From the NCBI RefSeq assembly GCF_016808095.1, contig NC_068971.1, forward strand, positions 28,665,631-28,729,630: a stretch of DNA of 64,000 nt. The letters are read 5' to 3'. Under the pieces are notes generated by a model. That model saw nothing but the letters and a program-made list of their open reading frames with translations. It did no database searches and was not told the origin of the DNA. Below, one piece after another: positions 23,721-34,819 of the stretch. Positions within the stretch are counted from its first letter, which is position 1, and every line of letters begins with the position of its first letter. Position numbers and translations under genes: made by a program. The DNA is from Vigna angularis (taxonomy: Eukaryota > Streptophyta > Magnoliopsida > Fabales > Fabaceae).

Positions 23721-24098
23721 GTGGACAATCAAAGTTTTCAAGTAAATTCTTTTGAAATTAGCATAAGGTCTTTTTTAAATCCTTCATCTAGATACATGTT
23801 GTTTGTGGCTCATAAGATTATTGGTTTTGTGTTTAATGACACTTGCATATGGATCTTTGATCCTGGTGAAAAGATACACAAATTAACCAATAATAATAAA
23901 AGGGTTTTTGTCATAAGAAAGCATGAAGATTTGAGGACAAATCCTTTTCAAAAGGGAGGGTATGATGACATATCTCTAAAAATTAACTCTTGTGTTGGAA
24001 AGGATAGTCTTTCAAACATATATATATCCAACACAAGACAAATAAAAACTTCAAAGATGCTCCTACTCTCCAAGACCTTGATCATTCATTTGATTTAA
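23721..24098 (+). pseudogene. C-terminal tail frame of the gypsy element
   Basis: An open frame with no recognised domain whose middle contains HEDLRTNPFQKGG. A near-copy of that short motif (ED-LR-NPFQ-GG) commonly closes the polyprotein region just before the polypurine tract in this kind of gypsy element; here it is repeated in partial form at 24249-24281, directly before the 3' LTR. A related tail is on the minus strand near 52980-53060. Function unknown. Confidence 0.5.
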
Positions 24099-24269
24099 GG
24101 TGTATCTTTGTTGAGAGCTATATTCTTCATTTACTCACTATTATAACATTTGTTCTAACTTGTGTGATAAAATGAACATTTGACTCTAATGGAGAAGGGC
24201 ACAAAACTCCAAAGAAGAGAAGGAAGTTTGCCTTGTTCCATGTTGAAGATTTAAGGGCAAATCATTTCA

Positions 24270-24281
24270 AGAGGGAGGGAA
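24270..24281 (+). other. Polypurine tract
   Basis: The purine run AGAGGGAGGGAA abuts the 3' LTR start (TGATGGCAAATC), as expected for the plus-strand primer of an LTR element. Confidence 0.75.
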
Positions 24282-25048
24282 TGATGGCAAATCCCCTAGC
24301 CATGATCAAACACTTTCAAGAGTGTGGAAGTCATCCATGAAGATGGTATCAAATCTACCTTGTAGGCTACCGTTAGAGCCATCATTAAGCATAGATTCAA
24401 GAGTAGTGTAGGATATTTAGGCCATTATATTCGGCCATGTAGTGTAGGTTTGTTTAAGGCCTGTATTAAGGCCTAACTATATACAATTTTCCTTAAGTTA
24501 AACATCCAAACTAAGTGGAAAATGCATGTGCCATGTGTCATGCTTCCATTGGAGAGGATTTTCTTTTATTAGTGGCCACATGGCACTCTAGAAATGGAAA
24601 TGATTGTGTTTTGTGAGTGGCCACATGTTCTCCCATCATTGAGCGGATTGGTGGACACTTTTTCACTCCTTAAAAGGCCTCATTTTTTGCCAATGAGAGT
24701 AAAGGCCTCTTAGAGGTGTCTCCACCCTTGTATTTCATCTTTGATGTTGAGTAATGTTATGTTTCCCATTTTTGCCCATACTACTCATCTTAGATCAAGA
24801 ATAGAGCAACCCATAAGGCCTCTCTAGTCACCTTCCTCCTTGAGTTAGCATAACCTCTCTTGGAACCACCAAACACTACACCACCACCACCATATCTCCT
24901 AGAGGCCATGAGCTTCTACACCATCCACAACTTATTTCATCATCCTTGGACCATTTACCATCACTTTTCTGCACCATCCATCCAAGGAAACACCTCTCCA
25001 TGCACATCTCCTAGTTTTGGCCCAGCCTAGCTAAGGAGGTTGCTATCA
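24282..25048 (+). repeat. 3' LTR of the non-autonomous gypsy element
   Basis: Starts TGATGGCAAATCCCC and ends GGTTGCTATCA, matching the 5' LTR. It is 767 bp against 914 bp: it lacks the 104-bp terminal duplication and has small deletions around the TATA region. No target-site duplication is visible because the next bases belong to another LTR copy. Confidence 0.88.
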
Positions 25049-25336
25049 CCCTAACCATTGTCAAACACTTTCAAGATAATGGAAGTCATCCTTGAAGATG
25101 GTGTAAAGACTACTTGGTGGACCACCTTTGGAGCCATCATGGAGCATGGATTAAGAGTAGTGTATGATATCTAGGCCATTGTATTCGACCATGTAGTGTA
25201 TGTTTGTTTAATGCTTGTATTAAGGCCTAAGTAGCATAGGGTTTTTCTTAACTTACACATCCAAACCAAATGGAAAGTGTGTGCCATGTGTCATGCTTCC
25301 ATTGGAAAGAATTTTCTTTTTAGAAGTGACCACATT
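25049..25336 (+). repeat. Third LTR copy, truncated, fused head-to-tail to the 3' LTR
   Basis: CCCTAACCATTGTCAAACAC onward matches the LTR from its base 12 or so (CCCTAGCCATGATCAAACAC in the 3' LTR). The match continues through TAGGCCATTGTATTCGACC to TTTTCTTTTTAGAAGTGACC, then stops near 25336. No internal sequence separates it from the 3' LTR. Confidence 0.85.
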
Positions 25337-26460
25337 ATCTCAAACGGGAACTAAGTTTCACTCAATGATTTCATAATACAATTATAATTAACAAATCGAA
25401 CTTAATCAATCATTCATGCATACCAAGAGACAATGTGTAACATAAAAATTAAAAATGACATCACCAACAACCATATCCATTAACTAAAAATCATACATTC
25501 AATACCAGTCAAATCTCAAAACTAAAATTAACATATCCAATAACTAATAAAACATAACCAATAATCAATATTCAATATCATATTCTATAACTAATAACAA
25601 ATAATCAACCAAAATACTAACCTTCTTCAACGGTTGAAAATGGAAATCACTAAGAATAGGGACAAGCAATGTAGAATGTACACAAGCAAGCAATGGCGAG
25701 GGAAGGTGTCACCACGGAGGTCCGCAAACTAGCGCACAAGAACTACTCCAAAAAGCCAACGAAAATAATTTTTAATCGGTGCAAAATGATTTTAAACAGT
25801 GAAAAGTGGAAGGAAACCAACCTTCACATTAATGACAAAAACAACATGCAAGAGGAAGAAGATAAACAGTAGCGAAGAGAAAAACACGTAACTGTTGTTC
25901 AGGTTTCAGTTTGGTGTAAAAACACACCATTTAGACGTCGTCCCCCCTAACCAATGTCTAAATGGTTTAATACGTCGCGCCCCCTACCCAGCCGACGTGT
26001 CAGTCAGTAAAAAGTTAATTTTTGGCGCTTAAAATGTGGCATTTTCTGGGCTATTTGGTGTCCGATATAGGGGTAGCGGACATGTGTATCGTATTTAGGC
26101 GTAGGGGAAGGGCAACAAACATCTAAATGCAATGAAATAGTTCCTTTTGGGTTACTTTCACATACTATTTGGCGTCGGATAAGGGGGTAGCCGACATCTA
26201 TATGGTATTTAGACATTAGGGGATGATAGTAGACGTCTAAATGCAATGAAAAAAAGAGCCTTTTGGGTTACTTTCACAGACTATTTACCGTCCCATGGGG
26301 GGCAGCCGACGTCTATATGGTATTAGACATCGGAGACCCACTACAACCGACGTCTAAAGAGTATTTTTATTTACAAAACTGTCACCGGTCATTTTTAACG
26401 TTGAATTTCTTTTAGTTAGCCGTTAAACGCGTGACGTTAACTGTTATTTTTGCACTAGTG
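25337..26460. mobile_element. CACTA element, right end with subterminal repeats
   Basis: The right end reads ...TTTTTGCACTAGTG (26448-26460), which is CACTAGTGCAAAAA on the other strand, the TIR type of plant CACTA elements. Inside it, GACGTCTAAATG-type words and a repeat unit of about 118 bp (GGGTTACTTTCACA...ACTATTTGGCGTCGG, 26045-26345) form the subterminal repeat region. No left TIR was found; the element seems cut off where the gypsy LTR fragment ends. No transposase is present. Confidence 0.7.
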
Positions 26461-29400
26461 CGCATTATAAAAGGAAGGAACCGTGATTATACAACTATAA
26501 ATCAATAGCCATACACAAAGAAATAACCTAGGTTAGCACCCTTTACTTGACTGGATCCAAGCTTCCTTCCTTTGCCTAACTCTTGCAATCTCAAGGTCTC
26601 TTTCACTTTTGCCCTTGCTTTCTCTCCAACCTTCTCAGGGTGTACTTTACGATCACTACACTTCACGACTTCTTTTCTCACATTTTCTACCTTTTTCTCT
26701 CAAGGTATTTATTTTTTCCTCACAGCTCTCTGCTCCTCCCAAGCATCAAACATTAACCCTAAATATAATCTCTTCCTTCTATCTTCTTTGTGAAATCACA
26801 GGGAAACTAATGCTTAATTACTATCGCAGGAGTTAGACAGTCTACAATAGCTACTAGATGTTTGTGTTTTTAAGCAAAGGTTTAAGAAAACGTTTTAAGA
26901 AAGAAAAACAATAACATAAGTATTTTATACTGGTTCACTCAATCTTGGGCTACCTCCATTCTCTCTCAAGAACTTTTGATAGGTTTAACCGATCTTATCT
27001 AAGATCACAACAAACCACTCTTGGTATGCACCGAGTATTCTAACCATTCTTGGTCTCCCTAGTCATTCTTAACTAGTTTGAGTTTAACCACTCCCGGTAT
27101 TAACCCTAGACAACTGTCTTAAACGTTTATTTCTCCTTAGCTAAAATATACAAGTGTTTTAATTCTCTTTAGAATTTTCAAACACAATCATTGTTTGTTT
27201 ACAAGTACAAATTTTGATAACTCTTAGTGAGAGGATAAATACAATACATTAAAATCTGAGAACTTGTGAAATTCTTTCTTTTGTTCTATGAACAGACTCA
27301 GACGATTTTAGCTTCTAGAGAGAATAACAACATAGCAATACAATGATAGCTAAAGTTTTAGTATTCTCTTGTGTGAGTCCTCCTTTTATAGTTGTCTTCA
27401 AGAGATGATCGTTACTTAAATTGAGTTGACCTTCTTTAGAGTAGGTAGCTTCATGTACGAAGATATGAACTTTTTCTACGACTTAGGAAGAGTAGCATTG
27501 CTTTCACAGTTAGAGCTTGTACGACTATGGTAGGACATAAAGCTTTAGGAAACATTCCAGGAATGTCTTTCTATTTCACAATGTCTTTCTAATCCACGTG
27601 CAGTAATTTTGAGTAAATAATGGTATTGTTAATATTCACACAGATAAAGAGAGAAAAAGAATAGCAGACAAGGTACAGTACATACATGCATTTAATGATA
27701 TGTATGTTGATAGAGTGTTGAAGCATGTTTCGTAAAATAAACGTTTAGTGCAAGTTTAAGCTTTTTCAAGTAGTGACAAATGATAAGATATATAATGTTT
27801 ATCACTTCTTTCTCTATATGCACTTTTTTCAAATGTTTAATCTTTTATGACACATAATGGTTTGTCTTATAAGTGTTTAGTAAGAATGCACTTCTTTTCA
27901 AACGTTATATATCTCTAAATAATATTTCGTTAAATGTTATTTGTTAAACTTCAAAACTCGAGATGCTAGACAATATATTCTCTTTAGACTATCTTGGGTG
28001 ACAAGGTTGTCCTTCTTCATTAAGAAGGTCAAAAGCACCGCTTAGGAGGCTTGAAGGCCAAGCTAGGGTTCTCTCTCTTTCAAGACAACTGCTTTTTGAC
28101 CTAGTTTCTATAACACTAGTTTATCTTTATAATCATGCGCCCTTTTACTTTATATTTTTGCAAGCAAGCCCTTTTCCCAAACTTGTAAAAGGGGCTTTCT
28201 TAAACTATTGTAAGATTTGAATATTTTGATATCATATACTTTATATTTAACGACATTGTGAGAGTCATCTCCTTTGAAAATGTCTTCTTCCTCTTACCTT
28301 ATCTTCATATTTCCATTCAAGTGGTAGTACACACCACTAATCTTGGATTGGTGAGCCTTAATGTCCCTCTAAGTGGTGTGCCTTCACCCTTTACACCCCC
28401 CGTCCCTCTTTTATCTTTTATCTTTCATCTTTTATCCTCTCTTCTCTTTTTTATTTTTATCTTTACTTATATTCACATATTTTGTCTTCATTTGTATTCT
28501 TGTTTTAGTTTCCATTAATTGAACTTATTTTCTTCTCTTTGAGCCTTCAAAGTGAACCTTCACATTTAGATAAGCTTCTTTATCTTAATATCTAGTAAAG
28601 ATCTTCTTTGTGCTTGTCAAATCAACATCACACAATATATTGCTAAATCTAAAATGAGTTTTTATCAATATCAAATAATAATATTATTTTCACATTTGTG
28701 TATATTTTTAGGCAAATATTTTACCATTTATTAAAATAAATTAATATTAAATGTTTTCTAAAATATGGAGAGTTTCAAAGTCTGTGTAGGATGCAATAAA
28801 CGAAAATGATTTCCAAGACTTCTAGTAAACATATAGAAACGATTACTAAACATTTTTATATAAGAGGATATAATGAATGGTGTAATATAACTGAAACTTC
28901 GATGAAACATGTTTGTTATCGGATGATACAAAATTTATTGGTGCAATATTTTTTAAGATATTAGGACGTGAATGGAGTAATATATCGAATCTTTGAAAAG
29001 AAAAGATGTGTTATGCATTTGATTTAGATGATATAGAATTTATCGATGTAATTCCTAAGGCGAACAACTAGGCTTATTAGGAGGCTTGAATTGCGTTGAA
29101 AACTTTTCTGATAGTTGTCAAAATATTCTTATTGTCTTTTAATTAACATAAATGGATATAATCTACAAATAGAAGAGAAAAAATATATAATTTATATATT
29201 ATGTTGCATTACCTTATTTATTTTAATCTATTTAATTATTTTTTATGGTATAATATCTAACTGGTAAATGATACAAGAGTTGGTAAATGATGTAAGAGTT
29301 GTCCTGTCTGTCTAGACTTTCTAAGAGTAAAATAGCCCAATTTTAACAACGTTAATTGATGTCAAAACCAACTAAAAGTGACAAAAACAAGGTAGATCAC

Positions 29401-29489
29401 TATCCATTCACGGATCACTCTTGGCCACAAATTTAGCACAGCCTATCCTCTGCGAAATCCAACTATTTAGAAACAGCGATATTTCCACG
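26461..29489. other. Intergenic sequence, no gene recognised
   Basis: No recognisable domain. The stretch 26880-27130 (TTTATACTGGTTCACTC) resembles a dispersed legume repeat, and 26550-26720 is pyrimidine-rich. The segment 27130-28130 is moderately complex but broken in all frames. 28640-29400 is AT-rich. No RNA gene seen. Confidence 0.4.
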
Positions 29490-29511
29490 ATGGCAGTTTC
29501 GTTTGAAGAAA

Positions 29512-29901
29512 ATGATTCCGAAGTACTCAAAGTTGGTTTGCACGTTTATACTGCTCAACTTGTTTTTCATCAGTTCTTTTGCATGGGATAATCTCCCTTG
29601 TCCTCCAAAATCCAATACCCCACCACCTTCAACTGCACCGCAGAAATGCCCCATCAACACGCTCGAGTTTGGTGTTTGTGGAAGTTGGTTAGGGTTGGTA
29701 AGAGAACAAATTGGAAGTAAACCAAGCGAGAAGTGTTGCACCGTGGTGAAAGGTGTCGCCGATCTTGAAGCGGCACTGTGCTTGTGCACTGCTATTAAAG
29801 CCAATGTGCTGGGACCTGTCAAGCTCAACGTTCCTGTTGCTCTTACTTTGCTCGTTAATGCTTGTGGGAAGAAGGTTCCATCTGGATTTGTCTGTGCTTA
29901 G
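29512..29901 (+). CDS. Eight-cysteine-motif proline-rich protein (HyPRP/14-kDa proline-rich, LTP-like)
   Basis: Secreted cell-wall protein of the hybrid proline-rich family (protease inhibitor/lipid-transfer superfamily); roles in wall extension, defence or lipid binding are known for the family, not shown for this copy. Single exon, 129 residues. A hydrophobic signal peptide covers about residues 1-24 (cut after SFA); a short proline-rich stretch follows (SNTPPPSTAPQ, 34-44). The eight-cysteine motif is complete: C46, C56, C75-C76, C90, C92, C118, C128 (C-x9-C-x18-CC-x13-CxC-x25-C-x9-C). Extra cysteines lie at 10 (inside the signal peptide) and 30. The proline region is shorter than in many members. 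The start is the ATG at 29512; an out-of-frame ATG at 29490 opens an overlapping 33-codon frame. There are no neighbouring genes within 2 kb on either side except transposons. Confidence 0.93.
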   Translation: MIPKYSKLVCTFILLNLFFISSFAWDNLPCPPKSNTPPPSTAPQKCPINTLEFGVCGSWLGLVREQIGSKPSEKCCTVVKGVADLEAALCLCTAIKANVLGPVKLNVPVALTLLVNACGKKVPSGFVCA

Positions 29902-30520
29902 AATAATTTACAAATAATGTGTCTGTCTTTTCTGTATCTGTTGCTTTCAGTTTAACTAAATTGCTGCTATTAGGCTTTCATTTGGGGATACTGAAGTCCA
30001 TCACAATGCTGTATTTCATGCGTGTTATTATTAGTGTTTTTATCATCAATTTGATAGAACAGCCTACTTTGCCTTGTTGCTAAAAAAATGTGGGACCAAA
30101 TTTAGAACATTTAAAATGTTAGAAAAGAAAGAATGGGTTTGTTACAGGTGAATTGGTTTTAAAATTATTTTTGAAAAGAATTTATTTCCATAACATAATT
30201 TCAATTTAAAAGTATGATGCAATTAACATAAGAATTAATTGATAAAAACACAAATAGCTTTTTTTATACCGGTTAGAAAGAACATTTTTATACTAATTTT
30301 GGAATTGATATAAAAGCAACGGATATAAAAAGTATTGATTTTTTTATACCAATTCCAGGTTTGGTTAAAGGTACAACTAGTATAGAAAGTGAAATGTTCA
30401 AACATAGCCAACTCTCTTTCTCCATTCCATTCATCTATACAATTTGTTTCCTAGTGATTGACTTGCTTTTGTTGTTCCCTTTTAGGAAAATTTCACAAGT
30501 CAAAATGGAATAATAGTAAT
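29902..30520. other. 3' flank of the eight-cysteine gene
   Basis: Probably holds the 3' UTR (T-rich, about 29902-30080) and then AT-rich spacer. No further gene was recognised. Confidence 0.45.
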
Positions 30521-31565
30521 TGTCAGATATATTATCTTTATTTTATTCTTTTCTTTTATCTTTAATTAGTTTGTTATTATTTTTTATTTGTATTTTGGGC
30601 TTAGCCCATATTTCTTGTCATCTGTCGCTTTTGACGACGACACTATCTACTGATGCCGGTAGCACCATTGTCTACAGTTGCCACTATAGAAGTTCTAGTT
30701 TCGACCGACGATCCCATGATTTTGATCTTCAGTCAGGCGACCACTATACCACCAACGACGCTTTCATTAGAGCTTTTACACATTCTCAATGCCTTTTGAA
30801 GTTGTGGATATGCTCCCTTTTTTGTCGTGTGTGGTGGCACGTCTCGTCTCCTCTTAGGAAATGATTTAGAGCGTTGAGGTTCGCTCTTTTTCCTCTTTCA
30901 AGTTCGTCGTACGTGGACGCACATCCCATCTCTCAGGAAGCTATTCAGAGCAACAACGTTGCTCTTTTTTTTCTCTTTCGGGGGCCTTAATAGGAGAATC
31001 TTTCATTTTTAAGGTTTCTCTCTCCTGTTCACCAATGGCTTATTCCGCTGTTGTCTCTTGTGGTCTCCCTTCTATCACCATTGCATTTGACCCGTCCATA
31101 TATACTTTTTCTCCCGTGACAAATATGGTTTTTGTTAGTTTATTTGTAGTCGTGATGGCTCTTTAACAATGACATCTCTTTCCAACAATGCATTCCTCAA
31201 CAACGATTTGTAGGAAGAGATTTACATGAAGCAACCTCACAAATTTGTTACTCATGGGGAGTCTTCTAGGTTAGTATTTCATCTTCTATATCATCTTCGT
31301 AAATCATTAACAATTTGGTGTCAGTCGACTGTAGAAGCAAATACTTTCAATAAGTTTTTATTAATTATATTAGTAACAAGCTTGGTACATACGATTAGTA
31401 TGTTTGAGCTTGAAGGAGAATGTTAGATATATTATCTTTATCTTATCTTTATCTTTTATCTTTAGTTAGTTTGTTATTATTTCTTATTTGTATTTTTGGC
31501 TTAGTCCATATTTCTTCTATTATAAATAAAGTAATCTCATACATAGTTTTTCACTATATTCAACA
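30521..31565 (+). mobile_element. Short decayed copia element with LTR ends and near-perfect TSD
   Basis: Both LTRs begin TGT(C/T)AGATATATTATCTTT (30521 and 31421). The 3' LTR runs 31421-31565 and ends TATATTCAACA; it contains TATAAATAAAG (31521-31531). The 5' LTR keeps only about 90 bp before diverging, so the rest of it and the primer-binding site are deleted. Flanks are GTAAT (30516-30520) and GTAAC (31566-31570), a TSD with one change. Inside, 31205-31300 reads EEIYMKQPHKFVTHGESSRL, a copia RT block. At 31359-31400 INYISNKLGTYD matches the copia C-terminus, in another frame and with stops. It is 1045 bp and non-functional. Confidence 0.82.
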
Positions 31566-31859
31566 GTAACAACAAATTGAAGAAAGGAGGTTAGGGCCCA
31601 GAGATCTAATGAATTGGAAAAAGAGAAATACTTGAATTGGGAATTGGAATAGTTGACAAATGCAATGTGGGGTTTAATTAATAGTGTGGTCGTGAAATGA
31701 AATGAAGTAAGCAATAAAAAAATAAAAGCACCAAGAGAAGGAAACATGTTTCCCTTTTCAAAGTATAACCTTCTTTTATACTTCCCTCCTCCTAGTTTCA
31801 GTAACACTTTCACTTCCAGGAAAAGGAGGTGAATCACTAAGGACTACTTAAGTACCAAG

Positions 31860-33150
31860 TTAACTTTAAGTTCTTTTGTATCCTATTTTTCAAAGGGACT
31901 TAGACTTGAAATACAAGAAAACACACACTAAGCTACCACAACTAAGAAAAACAATTAAAGCTAATATATGCGACCTAATGATGAAGTTAGAAGGAACTTT
32001 GGTTCCCTCACACTTACCAACTACAAAACGCAATATTACTCAAAGTTCAATGTTTTTGTTAGGACACATCCTAACAACCGAATATTACAAGTCCAAAAAG
32101 AAGAAAGCATAAAATTACAACTTAAAATGAAATATAGACAAATCATTCTTCTCATTAAGTGTTTACTCTCTTATCTTCTTGTAACTCCACCAAGACCTCA
32201 AGCTCCCACTAGATCTCCATCACCTAAGATCCTACCTTTAAGTGTTGGCTCACCACAAAGACAAACCTAACACTACAAAAGCCAAAATAGTCAAATGAGA
32301 AAGCAATAAAAAGATCTAAAATGAACAAAATGAATAACAGGAGACAATCAAGAAATTTAATGGTCAAGAAAGAAGTTTAGCACAACAAAATAAAATCCTA
32401 AAGAAAAACTCTAGATTTGATAAACAAAACCAAAAATTACTAAACTAGAATATGGTGCTTTTGTCTTTAACAAGTTTTGTGCAAATGGTGACCTATGACC
32501 ACACTTTTAACACCAATTGCAAGTGACAAGGCTGTAAAACAATAGCCCCAAACCTAAATTACACAAGCCAAAATTCACATGAAATTGCTCACAAAAGTTG
32601 GTGGAAATGGTACATGCATATATGCATATGCTCTTTACTTTTGCTTTTTTCTTTTTGATTTTGTACTTTTTTTGTCTACTTTTTCTTTTATATTTTTTGT
32701 CTCGATTACTTTTCCAGCCCATAAAAAAAATACCATACACCACATATCAAGGTTCAAATCTACTTTTGAAAGTTCAAAGGTTCACAAAATGCCATATAAA
32801 ATGAAAAACCTACTAGAATCAACATATAATATGAAACTAAAAAAATGACACAAAGAAAACCTAACCCTAAGAACTTGTTGATGATCTAACAACAAGTATG
32901 AACACATATACAAAATAAAAACACTCAAAGGCACGTATATAACGTAGTTTCCAAAAACACACTTGAACATATATTTTTGAGATTTTTCAAATCTCAACTA
33001 AGAGGTAATGACATAAAAGACTAGACAAGACTCCAAACAACTTGAATGGATTAAAACTCAAAATGAAAAAAACTAAAACATGAATAAAGACTCGATTAAA
33101 ACAAAGATTATGATATCCAACATATTTAGGAGCATTTAACAACCGAAACA
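31860..33150 (-). repeat. Minus-strand copy of the gypsy leader (homologous to about 21200-22450)
   Basis: Read on the minus strand, this segment follows the leader of the 20077 element in order. It has an ATTTTGAGTTTTAATCCATTC...TAGTCTTTTA block (33000-33070), GGATCTTAGGTGATGG...AAGAAGATAAGAGAGTA near 32165-32240, and TTAGGATGTGTCCTAACAAA with CCAAAGTTCCTTCTAA near 31990-32075. It stops where gag would begin. There is no LTR or coding region at either end, so it is an isolated internal fragment. Confidence 0.7.
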
Positions 33151-33218
33151 AATTTGATAACTACAAAATCACTTTATTTGATGGTCAAAACGGTGACTAA
33201 ATATAAGAATTTATTATA

Positions 33219-34645
33219 GGTTTAAACCCTTTAGTTGTCCCTATCTATGTGGGTTTTTCCCAGTTTGATCCCCGACTTATTAAAATCCCCAATTGAGTCC
33301 TTAAAAGTGCTAGTTTGAGTAAATTGAGCCCCTACCGTTAAATTTAGTTAACGAGATTAAGTTTTTGTATAGGTGGGAGGTTGATGTGTAATCTTTTGAA
33401 ACGTGGATGCTGACGTCAGAATAGTGTGCTTGTGAACCTAAACCGCAAAACAGAACTCAGAACTAAAAAAACATTCACTGTATAATAAAATATTAATCAT
33501 CAGTTGGATACCATTTTTCTTCCTTGTGCAAATCCAAGGTGAAGATCCCAAAAAGATGTGGTAAATAGCTTGTTACTACTCAGTTCTTTAGCCAAATGAC
33601 AAAGTTTAACATCTATATACACACTAAATGAAGTTGTTTGAATTCAAGATTTCACTAAGAAATACGTTGAACTTGAGTATGGCTATGCAACTACACATTT
33701 GTAAAATCTGAAAACAAACAAGATTCATCTTCATGCATAAGAAGACCATTTAAATCTGGAAGGAAAACAACAATTAATCTACAGGAAAACCCTAGAAGAA
33801 CATATTTTTCCTCTAAATTAGCCCAAAAAATGAATCAGAGAAGCAATATAGCCACTCTAAATTAATTACTCTGACAAAATGAAAGAGGCTTATCCATGAC
33901 AAAATGAAGAAAGCGACGCAGCTCCATCGTAAGCGACGAATGAAACGCCAGCCCACCTAAACCGCAAAACAGAGTCGCGGCTTTACGCATCTCGCTGTCG
34001 TCGAACCAGATCGAGGGAAGAGGAAGAAGGACGAAGACCAAAGACCGCCGCTGGAGGAATAAACTAGAAGCTTCGTCCTTCGCTGGCGACGAACCAGGTC
34101 GAAGAAGTCAAACCAGAAACCCGCGACTTTGCTCATCTTCCAAATTTAATCCCAAATTTAATCCCAATACTTTAAATCCCAAATTCCTCTCAGATTTTTA
34201 ATCCCAAATTTAATCCCAAATTCAGTTTTATTGAACCCTAAATCCCTTTCTAGAAATTCATATTTTTTCTCAACTTGAAAAAGTTTTCTCGGTGCCAACC
34301 ACAACTTCGAGCACGAGTGGCTTGTAATCAGCAGAGTTGTAGTTTTTGGCATTATGATATAAGCGGGAGTTACTGTGAGCAGCACTCGTGGTTCTTTGGA
34401 GAAGATGAAGAATTGGGCACGAAGAATTGCCAAATTCCACGTTTTAACTCTCACCATGCCACGTGTTGAAGAATTGACACATCATTCTCCTATTTGTGCA
34501 AAAACTTAACCCCATTAACTAAATTTAACGGCAAGAACTCAATTGACTCATTAACACTTTTAAGAACTCAATTGAAGATTTTAATAAATCGAAGATCAAA
34601 CTTAAAAAAACTCATATAATTAAGGACAACTAAAGGGTTTAAATC
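33219..34645. mobile_element. Mutator-like element with long TIRs and a 9-bp TSD
   Basis: Left end GGTTTAAACCCTTTAGTTGT and right end, on the opposite strand, GATTTAAACCCTTTAGTTGT. The inverted similarity continues for about 200 bp with substitutions (shared words TTATTAAAATC, CAATTGAGT, CCGTTAAATTTAGTTAA). The 9-bp direct repeat TTTATTATA flanks both ends exactly (33210-33218 and 34646-34654), the length typical of Mutator transposition. The 1427-bp element has no transposase. Its interior (33895-34140) is GC-richer than its surroundings and contains the words CCTAAACCGCAAAACAGA twice (about 33438 and 33959). It could carry captured genomic sequence, but no protein domain was recognised. Confidence 0.88.
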
Positions 34646-34819
34646 TTTATTATACTTTTTAGAGTCATCGATTTAGAACCGTAAGTTTGGCACTGAACAA
34701 TCCAATCGCTATTTATACGAACTAATTTCACCAACAAGTGATTGGATTCTTTATTTTCCTTCTAAAATCTCATGACACACATTTTGCAGTGGGAATCAGA
34801 ACCTTGTTAGTTGTTACAT

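Noticed and set aside
20077..25048. Target-site duplication for the gypsy element
   Set aside because: The bases before 20077 (TGTGA) do not match those after 25048, where another LTR fragment follows directly.
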